A stretch of 64,000 nucleotides of DNA, taken from the NCBI GenBank assembly GCA_034190295.1, contig JAXHSW010000001.1, forward strand, positions 1 to 64,000, in the 5' to 3' direction. The first letter of the stretch is position 1, and each line of letters opens with the position of its first letter. Of the stretch, positions 27,038 through 37,424 are shown piece after piece. A program made the position numbers and the translations under genes. The stretch is from Okeania sp034190295. GTDB taxonomy: Bacteria > Cyanobacteriota > Cyanobacteriia > Cyanobacteriales > Microcoleaceae. Under the pieces are notes generated by a model, which was not told the DNA's origin, searched no databases, and was given only the letters and a program-made list of their open reading frames with translations.

Positions 27038-27519
27038 AAATTACACATCTTTTTTTGGTCATTAAGTTAGAAGAAGTTGACTCTGAATAGCCATAAATTC
27101 TGCCAATATTTAGGGAGAAGTTGTAAACTAAGATATGAAAATAAATCAGCTTCTAGAGTAGTTGTACACGCAGCCTATTCCATGTAAGTGTAGTAGAGTG
27201 ATTCTAGTAGACTGGCTGAATAAGAATGAAAACTTAACCCCATACTTCAAAAACTATTTAAAAAGCTAGTGCTACTCTATTGCATAAACTTGGAATGTAC
27301 TGTATTTGTAATTCAAAATAGACTTCGAGAAGTATAGAATTATTTGATTTTAGATAAGCAAGTACACAAAATTAATTGCCTATGTTTGTCATCAAAATAT
27401 ATCCTGAGATAAAAGGAAGCAAAATGGTGATTTAGATGAGATTCATGTTGAGAATTAAATACCGAGATGAAAAAAATTTTAGAAAGAATAAGTTTGCCAA
27501 GTAAATTTCCTTAAGTGAG

Positions 27520-28300
27520 AGACAGCAGCTTTATGTATACTGTTTAGTTATCAAAAATTGTCTATCAACGAATTAACGTCAATATTTGGAGTTAATAGAA
27601 AAACTATATATAATTGGTTAACTCTACCGGGGAAGAGTAACAAATAGAAGGAATCTACAATCAAAAAGGTAGGGTCAGAAAACCGTGCTTTAAATCAGGA
27701 GCAAAAGTAAAAAGCAAAAGAGTTGGTAAAATCTCAACCAAAAAGTCTCAAAAAAGTTAGACTGATGATGATGGGAATCTAGAAGTAAAAATGCCTAGAC
27801 TATAAGAGCGAAAAGAGCAAGCTAAAGAGAGAGAAATAGACTTAAGATATTGAGATGAAAGTGGATTTTCTTTGAAGCCAAATACTTCTGACGGATAGCC
27901 AGAAAAATTAGAAAGAATAACTCTCAAGAGTTGCCATGGGCAAAAGAATTAAAGAATTAACGTTCTGGGATGAATGGGATGTAAAAATCAACTAAGTTAG
28001 GAAATACATCAGGGAGTAATTAACAGTGAAATTGTCATTAATTTTTGAGATAAGTCGATCGAGATTTAGCTAAACTCTTGCTATGTAGTTATGGCTAAAG
28101 CTTCAATTGATATGGGGTATAAGACACTCGAAAATTTAGAAGAAATTAATGAAAAAAAATTAGAGATATTGTGATTACTAAATTCTCGGGAAATTTATTA
28201 AGTACGAGTGGATAAAGCTTGATGAAACTCGTAAATAGGAAAAGCTTTCTTAACTATCTATCTCAAAGTGCTTAAACATTTTGGTCAAGAATATTTCAAT
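27520..28300 (+). pseudogene. IS630-family transposase relic
   Basis: Fragments of an IS630 transposase occur in order over three frames. They are an HTH (KLSINELTSIFGVNRKTIYNWL), LVKSQPKSLKKV, a DDE-core piece FRDESGFSLKPNTSDG, ...RINVLG..., VVMAKAS, and C-terminal LEIL..NSREIY..VRVDKA..KVLKHFGQEYF. Many stops and frameshifts occur. Its last codons run into the R1 element at 28295. The rest of 27038-28908 has no gene. Confidence 0.8.
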
Positions 28301-28473
28301 AATTGATAATTGATAATTGATAATTGATAATTGATAATTGATAATTACCTCTCCCTAAAAATGGATAGGATTGAATAATAAGGAAAAGATTTATTTTTTT
28401 CCCCTTGAAAGGGTTGGCTTTAAACCTAAATTATTTAATTATTTAATTATTTAATTATTTAATTCTTCGGTAA
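28295..28473 (+). repeat. R1 element with GATAATT and TTAATTA heptamers
   Basis: TTCAATAATT(GATAATT)n, CCTCTCC...GGATAGGATTGA, CCCCTTGAAAGGG, GGCTTTAAACC, (TTAATTA)n, TTCTTCGGTAA. Located at the end of the IS630 relic. Confidence 0.8.
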
Positions 28474-28908
28474 TTAATTTTTTACAGATATTATATATCA
28501 TAAAAAAAATATTTAGTCAAATAGTGTAGGAAAAAGTGTTAAGTTTCATAAACTAAAAAAAACTATTTACTGCTGGTGAAATAACCATTTATACAGTTAA
28601 AGTTAACGGTGGAATAAGACTTATACACTCCTGATTTATGTAAAGTTAAGATGCTCTGCAAGATTATAGATTAATGTTTATATTATACCAAATTGACCAA
28701 ACGACGTAAATAGGTAATATTAAATGAGAATATTCTCAATAATCTTCCTTTTATTAAATTTTGTAACAATTGAAAAGATTAAAAATTACAAAGATCATTC
28801 TGAATAATCATTAGTTTGAGTTATGAAAAGTATGGCAGTCAAAAAAAACTTAATTTCCAGCGATTGACAAATTGGAATAGATCGGCAACAATAAAAAATT
28901 GTGATTCA

Positions 28909-28992
28909 GCGGAACTGGCGGAATTGGTAGACGCGCTAGATTCAGATTCTAGTGTTCGCAAGGACTTCCGGGTTCAAGTCCCGGGTTCCGCA
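28909..28992 (+). tRNA. trnL-CAG: tRNA-Leu (CAG)
   Basis: 84 nt. Acceptor GCGGAAC/GTTCCGC with discriminator A; D arm GCGGAATTGGTAGACGC; anticodon stem CTAGA/TCTAG with loop TTCAGAT (anticodon CAG); long variable arm; T arm CCGGG/CCCGG with TTCAAGT. A MITE A element begins 4 bp after it. Confidence 0.97.
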
Positions 28993-28996
28993 TTAT

Positions 28997-29160
28997 CTAG
29001 TGTCGCTACGCGGAAGTTAAAAGTCTAGCATTTAAAAGCGAGTGTTAATTGGCGAGGTTTCCTCAGAATGTAAGACACACTTCACACAGTCAATCATTTT
29101 TGATTGGTAAGGCTTTTAGGATTTTGTAACTGGTTAGTTATTTCTGCCATCCTGCACTAG
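28997..29160. mobile_element. MITE family A element
   Basis: 164 bp from CTAGTGTCGCTACGCGGAAG to TGCCATCCTGCACTAG. It abuts the tRNA-Leu 3' end. Confidence 0.8.
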
Positions 29161-29256
29161 GTATATGCAGCATTTCTTGATTAGTTATCAAAATCTAATG
29201 GGTAGGAAAATGAAAAGATTCCGCCCTTGTTTCACTCCTAAAATCAAATAATATAT

Positions 29257-29383
29257 AGCGTTTTCCAAGCTAATGAGGTGTAGTTGTTTTTCTTCTTTAT
29301 TGATTCCTACGGAACCAGAATTACTACTCCCTATTCCCTAAAGCCAAGGAATTTTGTACCTCACTCTTTTTGGGAATTGCTAT
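29257..29383. repeat. MITE family E element
   Basis: Outer pair TAGCGTTTTCC / GGAATTGCTATA and inner pair AATGAGGTGTA / TGTACCTCA. Related copies are at about 57895-58017 and 59762-59860. It fills most of the space before trmH. Confidence 0.6.
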
Positions 29384-29429
29384 AAGTAATAAATACTAGA
29401 TAAAAATTAAAGTATAAAAAATATAAGTA

Positions 29430-30215
29430 GTGCTGACCAGTGTACAAAATCCTTTAGTAAAGGAAATCCGTAAGCTTCATCAATCTAAAGGAAGAAAGGA
29501 ACAGCAGTTATTTTTATTAGAGGGAACTCATATCTTAGAAGAAGCTTGCCACAAAAGTTATCCTCTTTTAACTGTATGTTGTACCCCTGAATGGCAAGAA
29601 AGACATCAATTTTTGTGGGAATTATTATCTCAAAAAGCTCAAAGAATAGAATTAGTAAGTGAAAGAGTTTTGAAGTCTCTTACTACTACAGTTAATCCTG
29701 ATGGAATAATAGCTATAGCACCACAAAAGTCAACAAATTCTGTCAAAATTGCTAGTTTGGGAATTGCTTTGGACAAATTGCAAGACCCTGGTAATTTTGG
29801 TACTATCATCAGGACAGCTACAGCAACAGATGTAGATGGTTTGTGGTTAAGCTCAGATAGTGTGGACTTATATAATCCTAAAGTGGTTAGAGCTTCAGCA
29901 GGGGTATGGTTTAAGTTACCTATGGCTACTTCTGAAAATTTAAAGGCTGAGGTATTAAAGTTACAAAATCAAGGTTTGCAAATTGTAGCTACGGTACCGA
30001 ACTCAACTATAAATTATTGGCAGATTGACTTACGAAAACCGACACTAATAATCTTAGGAAATGAGGGGTCTGGTATTTCACAAGATTTACTTGAGTTGGC
30101 TGATTATTCTGTCAAAATTCCTTTGGCTAATGAAGTGGAATCTTTGAACGTTGCTGTTTGTACGGCTATAATTTTGTATGAAGTTCAACGTCAACGTCAA
30201 TCTCAATCAAATTAG
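29430..30215 (+). CDS. TrmH/SpoU-family RNA 2'-O-methyltransferase
   Basis: 261 aa from GTG at 29430 (MLTSVQNPLVKEIRKLHQSKGRKEQ, the normal family N-terminal substrate-binding domain). SPOUT knot motifs: LDKLQDPGNFGTIIRTA, LIILGNEGSGIS and VPLANEVESLNVAVCTAI-like IPLANEVESLNVAV. Probably methylates rRNA or tRNA ribose; the target is not defined. Upstream of lpdA and trpC on the same strand. Confidence 0.92.
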   Translation: MLTSVQNPLVKEIRKLHQSKGRKEQQLFLLEGTHILEEACHKSYPLLTVCCTPEWQERHQFLWELLSQKAQRIELVSERVLKSLTTTVNPDGIIAIAPQKSTNSVKIASLGIALDKLQDPGNFGTIIRTATATDVDGLWLSSDSVDLYNPKVVRASAGVWFKLPMATSENLKAEVLKLQNQGLQIVATVPNSTINYWQIDLRKPTLIILGNEGSGISQDLLELADYSVKIPLANEVESLNVAVCTAIILYEVQRQRQSQSN

Positions 30216-30357
30216 TAAATTATGAACCTATCCCAGTAATAAGATTTTTGCTAAAAACCCTAAATATTTTGATAGTTAAAAATGAATTTTTCATCTTCTC
30301 AAGCACATTTTACTTTAACAAATAAATCTGTAAAAAATAATGGGATAGGTTATTGTA

Positions 30358-30597
30358 TTATTCTGAATCAGGTTCCGATAATGGTTTGCTGTTATGATTT
30401 GTCTCCATATATTGGTCTATATCAGCGATCGCTTCCTCTAAATCTGATAAACTAAATTTTTGATTGGACTCTTCAGGTTCTGGAAGATAAGAATTAGACT
30501 TTTCATGGTTGGGTTCCTCAAGAGAACTATCTAATTGTTTCTCAAAGCTCTCAATAAATGTTTTTGCAGCTTGAGTACGAATATCTTTTTTATCCAT
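30358..30597 (-). CDS. Small acidic hypothetical protein
   Basis: 79 aa, acidic, soluble (MDKKDIRTQAAKTFIESFEKQL, then FSLSDLEEAIADIDQYMET). Two amphipathic segments joined by a Ser/Pro/Glu linker. Family not recognised, though the composition is gene-like and the start has ATG with a plausible leader. Convergent with trmH. Confidence 0.6.
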   Translation of the reverse strand: MDKKDIRTQAAKTFIESFEKQLDSSLEEPNHEKSNSYLPEPEESNQKFSLSDLEEAIADIDQYMETNHNSKPLSEPDSE

Positions 30598-30834
30598 ATT
30601 AATTTTTGTCCTTGTTATGTTCTAGTTAATAGTTATACTTATTTTTTATAAATTATCGGGATACAGACAGGAGAAGTCTAGATACTTTATTTCTAGTATA
30701 TTCCCAGAGCAAAAGTTAAATCTGCTCTATAGTTATTAATTAATAAGTAGAATATGGTCATTTCAGTTATCAGTTATCAGTACCGACCACTGAAGCTGGA
30801 GAAAATGAAAATACTGAACTGAATATTTATCTTG

Positions 30835-31036
30835 GTCGATTGGATATGGCGAGGAAACCCGTTCTTGACATACCCGCTCCGAAGTATGCCATCCCACCCT
30901 ACGGTTCGCTTTGAAGAGCGACCGCTGTCTTGGTCGATTGGATATGGTTAGGAAACCCATCCATCCCTCGACCGCTTTTCATACCCTAACTAAAAGCAAT
31001 AGCTGATAGCTGATGGCTGACGGCTGAATGCTTACG
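30835..31036. repeat. Repeat cluster
   Basis: GGATATGGCGAGGAAACC...AGAGCGACCGC (about 30838-30927, inverted relative of 17233-17310) with a partial second copy, followed by a family C right end (AGCAATAGCTGATAGCTGATG...GAATGCTTAC). No gene is seen from 30598 to 31750. Confidence 0.6.
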
Positions 31037-31125
31037 TCTAAATTATGAGATTATTTTTTTTCAATTCTTTGTACCATAAACATAAAAATTTGATTTGTTG
31101 GCAACAGAACAGATTAAGAAGCCAT

Positions 31126-31244
31126 TTCAATAATTGATAATTGATAATAACCTCTCCCTAAAACGGATAGGATTAAATAATTATGAAAATTTTTATTTAT
31201 TATTCCCTTAAAAGGGGAGGCTTTAAACCACAACTTTTCGGTAA
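31126..31244 (+). repeat. R1 palindromic dispersed element
   Basis: TTCAATAATTGATAATT, ACCTCTCCC, GGATAGGATTAAATAATTATG, CCCTTAAAAGGGGAGG, TTTTCGGTAA. Contains the same ATG context that starts the TIGR02588 gene at 54425. Confidence 0.8.
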
Positions 31245-31358
31245 AAATAAGTTGTACAAATTTTATCTGGGATAAATTGTGAAATATAGCTTCCATCAAA
31301 AAAACTGTAATGGTTATTTTTACACGAGTCCTGAGTGAAGTAATGTATGTATGTAAAG

Positions 31359-31520
31359 CTAGTGTCGCTACGCGGAAGTTAAAAGTCATGCATCGAGTAT
31401 GTAATTCTGAGGTCTCCTCAGAATGAATGTAAGACACACTTCATTACAGTCAATCATTTTTGATTTGTAATTGTTTGAGGATTTTGTAACTGGTAAGTTA
31501 TTTCCGCCATCCTGGACTAG
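31359..31520. mobile_element. MITE family A element
   Basis: 162 bp, CTAGTGTCGCTACGCGGAAG to CGCCATCCTGGACTAG; upstream of lpdA. Confidence 0.8.
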
Positions 31521-31750
31521 CTCATATATACACAAGTGAAGAGTTTTCCAATATGGATTATGTAGTTAATTTTCCAGCTCCTTCTTCTGTAAACTTAATT
31601 ATTGCAGTTTATTTTGGTTAAGAGTTAAGTTAATCTGTAATCTAGAACAAATAAGTTAAAACAAATCCAAAATCAAATATTTAGCTACTTCCCTAAAATC
31701 TCAAATATTATAGTTTTTGCAAACATACAAACAGGTTTTAAAAACAACAG

Positions 31751-33181
31751 ATGACTCAAGAATTTGATTACGACTTAATAATTATCGGCGCAGGTGTTGG
31801 TGGACATGGTGCGGCATTACACGCTACAAGTTGTGGCCTAAAAACAGCTATTATAGAAGCAGCGGAAATGGGTGGGACTTGTGTTAACCGAGGTTGTATA
31901 CCATCCAAGGCACTCCTAGCAGCATCTGGTAAAGTTCGAGAGTTACGAGATACTCAGCATTTAAAAACTCTGGGCATTCAATTAGATAATGTAGCTTACG
32001 ACCAACAAGCGATCGCTTCTCACGCTAGTAACATTGTTGACAAAATTAGGGGTGACATGACTAACAGTCTGAAACGTCTAGGTATAGATTTGATTAAAGG
32101 CTGGGGACAAATGGCAGGTCAACAAAAAGTTATGGTCAAGACAGACAAGGGAGAAGAACACTTTACTGCTAAAGATATTATACTTGCCCCTGGCTCTATT
32201 CCGTTTGTTCCTCCTGGAATAGAATTAGATGGTAAAACAGTTTTTACCAGTGATGATGCTTTGAAATTAGACTGGTTGCCACCTTGGGTAGCAATTGTTG
32301 GTAGTGGTTATATTGGACTGGAGTTTTCTGATATCTATACTGCTCTTGGATCGGAAATTACGATGATTGAGGCGTTAGATAGATTAATGCCTACTTTCGA
32401 CGAAGATATAGCAAAAATTGCAAAAAGAGTTCTAATTGAATCAAGGGATATTGAAACTAAAGTGGGTAAGTTAGCTATTAAGGTAACTCCTGGATCTCCT
32501 GTAATTATTGAACTAGCTGATGCCAAAACTAAAGAAGTAGAAGAGGTTCTGGAAGTTGATGCTTGTTTAGTTGCTACAGGTCGTATTCCCTACACAAAAA
32601 ATTTGGGACTAGATAATGTCAGTGTAGAGACTGACCGTAGAGGTTTTATACCAGTTAATGACAAAATGGCTGTTTTGTCAAGTGGTGAACCAATACCTAA
32701 TTTATGGGCGATCGGCGATGCTACTGGAAAAATGATGTTAGCCCATACAGCTTCAGCTCAAGGTATAACAGTGGTAGAAAATATTTGTGGTCGCGATCGG
32801 GATGTAGATTATCTGAGTATTCCGGCGGCTGCTTTTACTCATCCAGAAATTAGCTATGTTGGTATGACTGAAACAGCAGCTAAGGATTTGGGTGCAGAGC
32901 AAGGGTTTGAAGTGGCCAGTGTAAAAACTTATTTTAAGGGTAATTCAAAAGCAATTGCTGAAGGAGAAACAGATGGCATTGCTAAAGTAATTTATCGTCA
33001 AGATACAGGAGAATTATTAGGAGTACATATTATTGGCCTTCATGCTTCGGACTTAATTCAAGAAGCAGCAAATGCTATGGCTCAAAAGCAATCTGTTAAT
33101 CAGTTATCTTTTAATGTACATACTCATCCTACTTTGTCAGAAGTTTTGGATGAGGCATTTAAACGAGCAACTGTTAGCTAG
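31751..33181 (+). CDS. lpdA: Dihydrolipoyl dehydrogenase
   Basis: E3 flavoprotein of 2-oxo-acid dehydrogenase and glycine-cleavage complexes; reoxidises dihydrolipoamide with NAD. 476 aa: FAD motif LIIIGAGVGGHGAALHA, redox-active disulfide GGTCVNRGCIPSKALL, NAD motif AIVGSGYIGLEF, ATGRIPYTKNLGL, second FAD motif LWAIGDATGKMMLAHTASAQG and C-terminal catalytic His-Glu in HTHPTLSEV. Followed by a 10-bp perfect hairpin, then trpC. Confidence 0.96.
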   Translation: MTQEFDYDLIIIGAGVGGHGAALHATSCGLKTAIIEAAEMGGTCVNRGCIPSKALLAASGKVRELRDTQHLKTLGIQLDNVAYDQQAIASHASNIVDKIRGDMTNSLKRLGIDLIKGWGQMAGQQKVMVKTDKGEEHFTAKDIILAPGSIPFVPPGIELDGKTVFTSDDALKLDWLPPWVAIVGSGYIGLEFSDIYTALGSEITMIEALDRLMPTFDEDIAKIAKRVLIESRDIETKVGKLAIKVTPGSPVIIELADAKTKEVEEVLEVDACLVATGRIPYTKNLGLDNVSVETDRRGFIPVNDKMAVLSSGEPIPNLWAIGDATGKMMLAHTASAQGITVVENICGRDRDVDYLSIPAAAFTHPEISYVGMTETAAKDLGAEQGFEVASVKTYFKGNSKAIAEGETDGIAKVIYRQDTGELLGVHIIGLHASDLIQEAANAMAQKQSVNQLSFNVHTHPTLSEVLDEAFKRATVS

Positions 33182-33203
33182 TTATTAATCTGAAGAAAAT
33201 TGT

Positions 33204-33230
33204 TATATTTAGTCATCGTAACTAAATATA
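33204..33230 (+). terminator. Hairpin after lpdA
   Basis: TATATTTAGT / ACTAAATATA, perfect 10-bp stem with 7-nt loop, 23 bp after the stop. No clean U-run, so terminator function is likely but not certain. 33231-33795 shows heptamers and repeats only. Confidence 0.45.
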
Positions 33231-33795
33231 GCAATTTAGTATTCAGTCATCATTTTTTTTGTTTCTCAGAACTTAGTTTTGCTTTTCAACTTAGTTACTG
33301 TAACTTCAGTAGATTAATCAAGTCTATACTTCCAAGTATTGAAAATCTGAAGGCTACAAAAAGAATCATTAAAAAATGGGGTAGTCCTAAAAATGTAAGG
33401 ATATTCGTTAGTATATTCCTTTAATTTTCAGGAGTCTAAGGCAGCAAAAATCATCTTTGATTTTGCGGGTTTAATACCCCACCGTCATTTCAGTTATCAG
33501 TTATCAGTTATCAGTTGTCAATGAGGGTGCTTATAGTAGTTTTCATGTTTCATAGAATACAGAGATTTTGGCTTAAAGGCACTTATACTGTTTGCGCAGC
33601 ATTCCGTAGGAAAGGCAGCGGGAGCTGAAGTTTTGTAGTCAAAATGAGTGAAAACCGCTATAAAATTGTTTGTGGTTTGTGAAGACAAAATGCCTTGTTG
33701 AAGACTATCTCCATACAATTATACCTTCTACCTTTTGCCTTCTTCAATACTTATTTAAAGTACAAAAAAATAGTAAATTATCAAGACAAAATATA

Positions 33796-34680
33796 ATGCA
33801 AATTCGTCGCCGGCCACCAACTTCAGCAGTAGAAATGGGTAGTTTACGTTATGAAGTTGCTTTGCCAAATTCAAAACCTCAAAATATTCTGGAAGAAATT
33901 GTTTGGTATAAAGAAAAAGAGGTAGATTATCTGCGGGATAAACAACCATTAGTTGAGTTAAAAAAGAAAATTAACTTAATGTCTGCTCCTCTGGATTTTT
34001 TAGCTACTCTATCAACAGGAAAAACTCAACCTGCTGTAATTGCTGAAGTTAAAAAAGCTTCTCCTAGTAAAGGGATAATTAGAGAAGATTTTGAACCAGT
34101 TACTATAGCTAAAGCGTATCAACAAAATGATGCAACTTGTATTTCAGTTTTGACAGATAAAAAATTCTTTCAAGGTAGCTTTGAAAATTTGTCAAATATT
34201 AGGAAAAATGTTGACTTACCACTACTGTGTAAAGATTTTCTGATTTATCCATATCAAATATATCTTGCTCGTTTATCTGGAGCTGATGCTGTATTACTAA
34301 TTGCGGCAATTTTATCAGACCAAGATTTAAAGTATTTTATCAAGATAGTTAATGCTTTAGGAATGACTCCTTTAGTTGAGGTTCATAGTTTAACAGAGTT
34401 AGACCGGGTATTGGCAATAGAAGGAGTTAAGTTGGTCGGTATAAATAATCGCAACTTAGGAGATTTTTCAGTAGATTTACAAACGACTTGTAAATTAATG
34501 GAAGCGAGGAAGAAGGAGTTAGAAAAACTTGAAATTTTAGTAGTAAGTGAATCAGGAATACATGGATATCAAGATGTAAATATTGTTAAAAATGCTGGTG
34601 TGGATGCTGTTTTAATAGGTGAGTCTCTGATGAAAAAAGCACACCCAGGTGCAGCACTACTAGAGCTATTTACAGAATAA
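33796..34680 (+). CDS. trpC: Indole-3-glycerol-phosphate synthase
   Basis: Ring-closing step of tryptophan synthesis. The frame is open upstream, but ATG 33796 (MQIRRRPPTSAVEMGSLRYEV) gives the cyanobacterial N-terminus and 294 aa. TIM-barrel motifs: PAVIAEVKKASPSKGIIREDF, ISVLTDKKFFQGS, PLLCKDFLI, GADAVLLIAAIL, VGINNRNL, VSESGI and DAVLIGESLMK. lpdA lies just upstream on the same strand. Confidence 0.95.
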   Translation: MQIRRRPPTSAVEMGSLRYEVALPNSKPQNILEEIVWYKEKEVDYLRDKQPLVELKKKINLMSAPLDFLATLSTGKTQPAVIAEVKKASPSKGIIREDFEPVTIAKAYQQNDATCISVLTDKKFFQGSFENLSNIRKNVDLPLLCKDFLIYPYQIYLARLSGADAVLLIAAILSDQDLKYFIKIVNALGMTPLVEVHSLTELDRVLAIEGVKLVGINNRNLGDFSVDLQTTCKLMEARKKELEKLEILVVSESGIHGYQDVNIVKNAGVDAVLIGESLMKKAHPGAALLELFTE

Positions 34681-34981
34681 TTGAATTAAGGGTTGAAAGT
34701 TATCCTTGACTGTACAAAAGACTTTCTCTCTACAAGGATAAAAAGCAAAAAGTATTTGAGTCAATTCAATAATTTAAAGGAGAAGTTATTGTTCATTGTT
34801 TGTTTAAACTTTATCAATGATGCCTACAATTAATTGGAGTTAATACCAATCAATTTTTTCCTTCTTCCTTCTTCAAGAGTAATTACTAATACAGCAACTC
34901 TATAATTTCTATTTATTTTTTTATTTTTGAAATTATTGCATAGTATAATTAACCAATATGTAAATCCCTAGAAATAAAACT

Positions 34982-35212
34982 ATGGAAGCAATACCAGTTC
35001 CCTCCCATATTCATTATGAATTGCTACTTCAGTTATTAGAAAAAAAGACAATTTTAGCAGTAGACTATAATACAAAGCAACACGCAAAAACACGGGAAAT
35101 TATTGTGACTTTGAGAAAAGCTTTAGCGCTACAAAAACAATTAGAAGAAAGTTGCAATCTAGCAAATTTACCAATTGAATATCAATGGTCTCTTAATGAA
35201 ACAGAAAAATAA
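34982..35212 (+). CDS. DUF5340-type small protein
   Basis: 76 aa (MEAIPVPSHIHYELLLQLLEKKT...KALALQKQLEESC), matching my recollection of the short cyanobacterial DUF5340 family. Function unknown. After its TAA the same frame remains open for 72 codons (35213-35428) and reads protein-like (FFITVPYYVLTKLRYFKVDKI). Confidence 0.65.
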   Translation: MEAIPVPSHIHYELLLQLLEKKTILAVDYNTKQHAKTREIIVTLRKALALQKQLEESCNLANLPIEYQWSLNETEK

Positions 35213-35573
35213 ATATTAAGTGCATTAGAACAAGTAAAAAAACAGGAATTTTTCATTACTGTGCCATATTATGTATTAACAAAACTACGTTATTTCAAGG
35301 TTGATAAAATTTATTTTTCGCTGCCTGAATATAGAGAATTTATATTCAAAGGCAGAAGTCATTATAAGTTATTAATTGATACCACTAAAAAACTAGAAAG
35401 AAAAATAAAAAAAATCCTCAAAAAAAAATAATTAAAATTAAATAACTCCCAAAATAACTAAAACTTTCTCAGGTTGGAATCTTAAAGAAAAAATAAGTTT
35501 TTTCAATGAAATGCTTCTCAATCAATAAACATATAAACTAACTCAAGTAACACAAAACAAAGGAATAGAAAGA

Positions 35574-36731
35574 ATGAATGACAAACTAATGTTAATGATT
35601 CCCGGGCCTACTCCAGTACCAGAAACAGCCTTACTAGCTATGGCCAAACATCCAATCGGCCATAGAAGTAGTGACTTTTCCAAAATTATGGCAGAGGTGA
35701 CAGAAAACCTTAAATGGCTACATCAAACAAAAAATGATGTGCTAATTTTAGCATCTAGTGGAACTGGGGCCATGGAAGCAGGTATGATTAACTTTCTCAG
35801 TCCAGGCGATCGCGTACTATGTGGATGTAATGGTAAATTTGGCGATCGCTGGGCAGAAGTAGCTACTGCTTATGGCCTCGAAGTCGAAAAAATTACAGCA
35901 GAATGGGGCCAACCTCTGGACTCGGAAAAATTTCGTCAACAACTAGAAGCAGATAAAGAGAAAAAAATCAAGGCGGTCATTATCACCCATAGTGAAACTT
36001 CTACAGGTGTTCTCAACGACCTAAAAACTATTAATAGTTATGTTAAAGCTCATGGCGAAGCATTAATTATAGTAGATGCCGTCACCAGTATTGGGGCAGT
36101 CAATATACCAATAGATGAGTTGGGTCTTGATGTTGTTGCTTCAGGTTCTCAAAAAGGTTATATGATACCCCCTGGTTTAGCTTTTGTGGCAGTAGGTGCT
36201 AAAGCTTGGACTGCTTATGAAACGGCCAAATTACCACGTTACTATCTTGATTTGGGTAAGTATCGTAAAGATGCAGCTAAAAATACTACACCTTTTACCC
36301 CACCAGTAAATTTATTCTTTGCCCTGCAAGCTACACTTAGGATGATGCAGGATGAAGGATTAGAAAATATATTTGCTCGCCATCAACGTTTAATGAGTAC
36401 AACTCGTGCAGCAGTCAAAGCTTTAGGGTTGCCTCTATTTGGGCCAGATGCAGCAGCTAGTCCTGCTATTACGGCAGTTGCCTCTCCACCAGAAATAGAC
36501 GCAGAAAAAATACGGAGTATTGTCAGTAAGCGTTTTGATATTGCTTTAGCTGGTGGACAAAACCACCTAAAAGGGAAAATTTTCCGTATTGGACATTTGG
36601 GTTTTGTCAGCGAACGGGATATTCTCACCGCTATCTCTGCATTAGAAGTTGCTTTGCGAGAGTTGGGATATGAAGCTTTTACTCCAGGAGCAGGTATAGC
36701 TACAGCTTCTAGAGTTTTAGGTGAGTCATAA
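35574..36731 (+). CDS. Class V aminotransferase (alanine-glyoxylate / serine-pyruvate type)
   Basis: 385-aa PLP enzyme. The opening MLMIPGPTPVPETALLAMAKHPIGHRS and ASSGTGAMEAGMINFLSPGD are typical, PLP Asp lies in IVDAVTSIG and the Schiff-base lysine in ASGSQKGYMIPPG. Close relatives act in photorespiratory glyoxylate detoxification and were historically misnamed soluble hydrogenase small subunit. Likely cytosolic. Confidence 0.93.
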   Translation: MNDKLMLMIPGPTPVPETALLAMAKHPIGHRSSDFSKIMAEVTENLKWLHQTKNDVLILASSGTGAMEAGMINFLSPGDRVLCGCNGKFGDRWAEVATAYGLEVEKITAEWGQPLDSEKFRQQLEADKEKKIKAVIITHSETSTGVLNDLKTINSYVKAHGEALIIVDAVTSIGAVNIPIDELGLDVVASGSQKGYMIPPGLAFVAVGAKAWTAYETAKLPRYYLDLGKYRKDAAKNTTPFTPPVNLFFALQATLRMMQDEGLENIFARHQRLMSTTRAAVKALGLPLFGPDAAASPAITAVASPPEIDAEKIRSIVSKRFDIALAGGQNHLKGKIFRIGHLGFVSERDILTAISALEVALRELGYEAFTPGAGIATASRVLGES

Positions 36732-36758
36732 TTTACCATCTAAAATGTTGCAATAGTA

Positions 36759-36925
36759 GGGGCGGGTTCTATGTTAAATTAATGAGTCTTAACCAATTTA
36801 GATGAACCCGTCCTCTCCCCATTAACGCGCGTCAGAAGTCAGAAGTTATTTTTGTAACGGAGATTTGAGCAACTCTCCAAAAATATTTCGCCTTAAAAGG
36901 TGGGGTTGCACGACCCAATCCTGTT
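36759..36925. repeat. Palindromic repeats
   Basis: GGGGCGGGTTC...GAACCCGTCC inverted pair (36759-36822), followed by an inverted copy of the TTTTAAGGCG element seen at 13786 and 60448. A family C right end follows at about 37105-37178. No gene is seen in 36732-37190. Confidence 0.6.
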
Positions 36926-37190
36926 TGATAATCTAACGCTAGCTACATATTGAAAAACCGTTATTTTCAAGGCTTAATAATAGAATAGATTTTAAGTTTG
37001 ATTTTAAATTGGGTTCTGAACTAGAGTTAAATTGATTATTTCTAGTAAGATTTCATTATGACTGGATTCTGCCTTAATAATAACCCTTAATATAGGGTTT
37101 AAATTAAGCTCAAAAACAATAGCTGATAGCTGATAGTTGACGGCTGTTTGCGCAGCATGACAAACGGAAATGCTTACATTCTTCTGGTAT

Positions 37191-37424
37191 TTAGTTGAAG
37201 TCATAAGTAGTTTCTAGCCAATCAAATATTTTATCCAACTGCTCTAGAGTAACTAAACCGTATTGCCATAAAATCATTGGAAAAGCACTAAAGTCTGGTT
37301 TACAATCTACTAATGTTGAACTAATACTAGCTCTTTCTGCAACTGCTATAGAAGCTGAAGAAATAGATAAATCATTTTTCAAGAAATGAATAAAACGAGC
37401 ATAATTAGTTGTAGTTGGTGTCAT
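37191..37424 (-). CDS. DUF2949 small protein
   Basis: 77 aa; MTPTTTNYARFIHFLKNDLSISSASIAVAERAS and the conserved PMILWQYGLVTLEQLDKIFDWLE end identify the cyanobacterial DUF2949 family. Function unknown. Isolated between repeats; 37425-39142 downstream contains heptamers, family C pieces and nothing gene-like. Confidence 0.8.
   Translation of the reverse strand: MTPTTTNYARFIHFLKNDLSISSASIAVAERASISSTLVDCKPDFSAFPMILWQYGLVTLEQLDKIFDWLETTYDFN

Noticed and set aside
27520..28300. Functional IS630 transposase
   Set aside because: Recognisable pieces are spread over three frames with many stops.
33200..33424. 74-aa plus-strand ORF after lpdA
   Set aside because: Covers the hairpin after lpdA, has low-complexity phenylalanine/serine composition and no recognisable domain.
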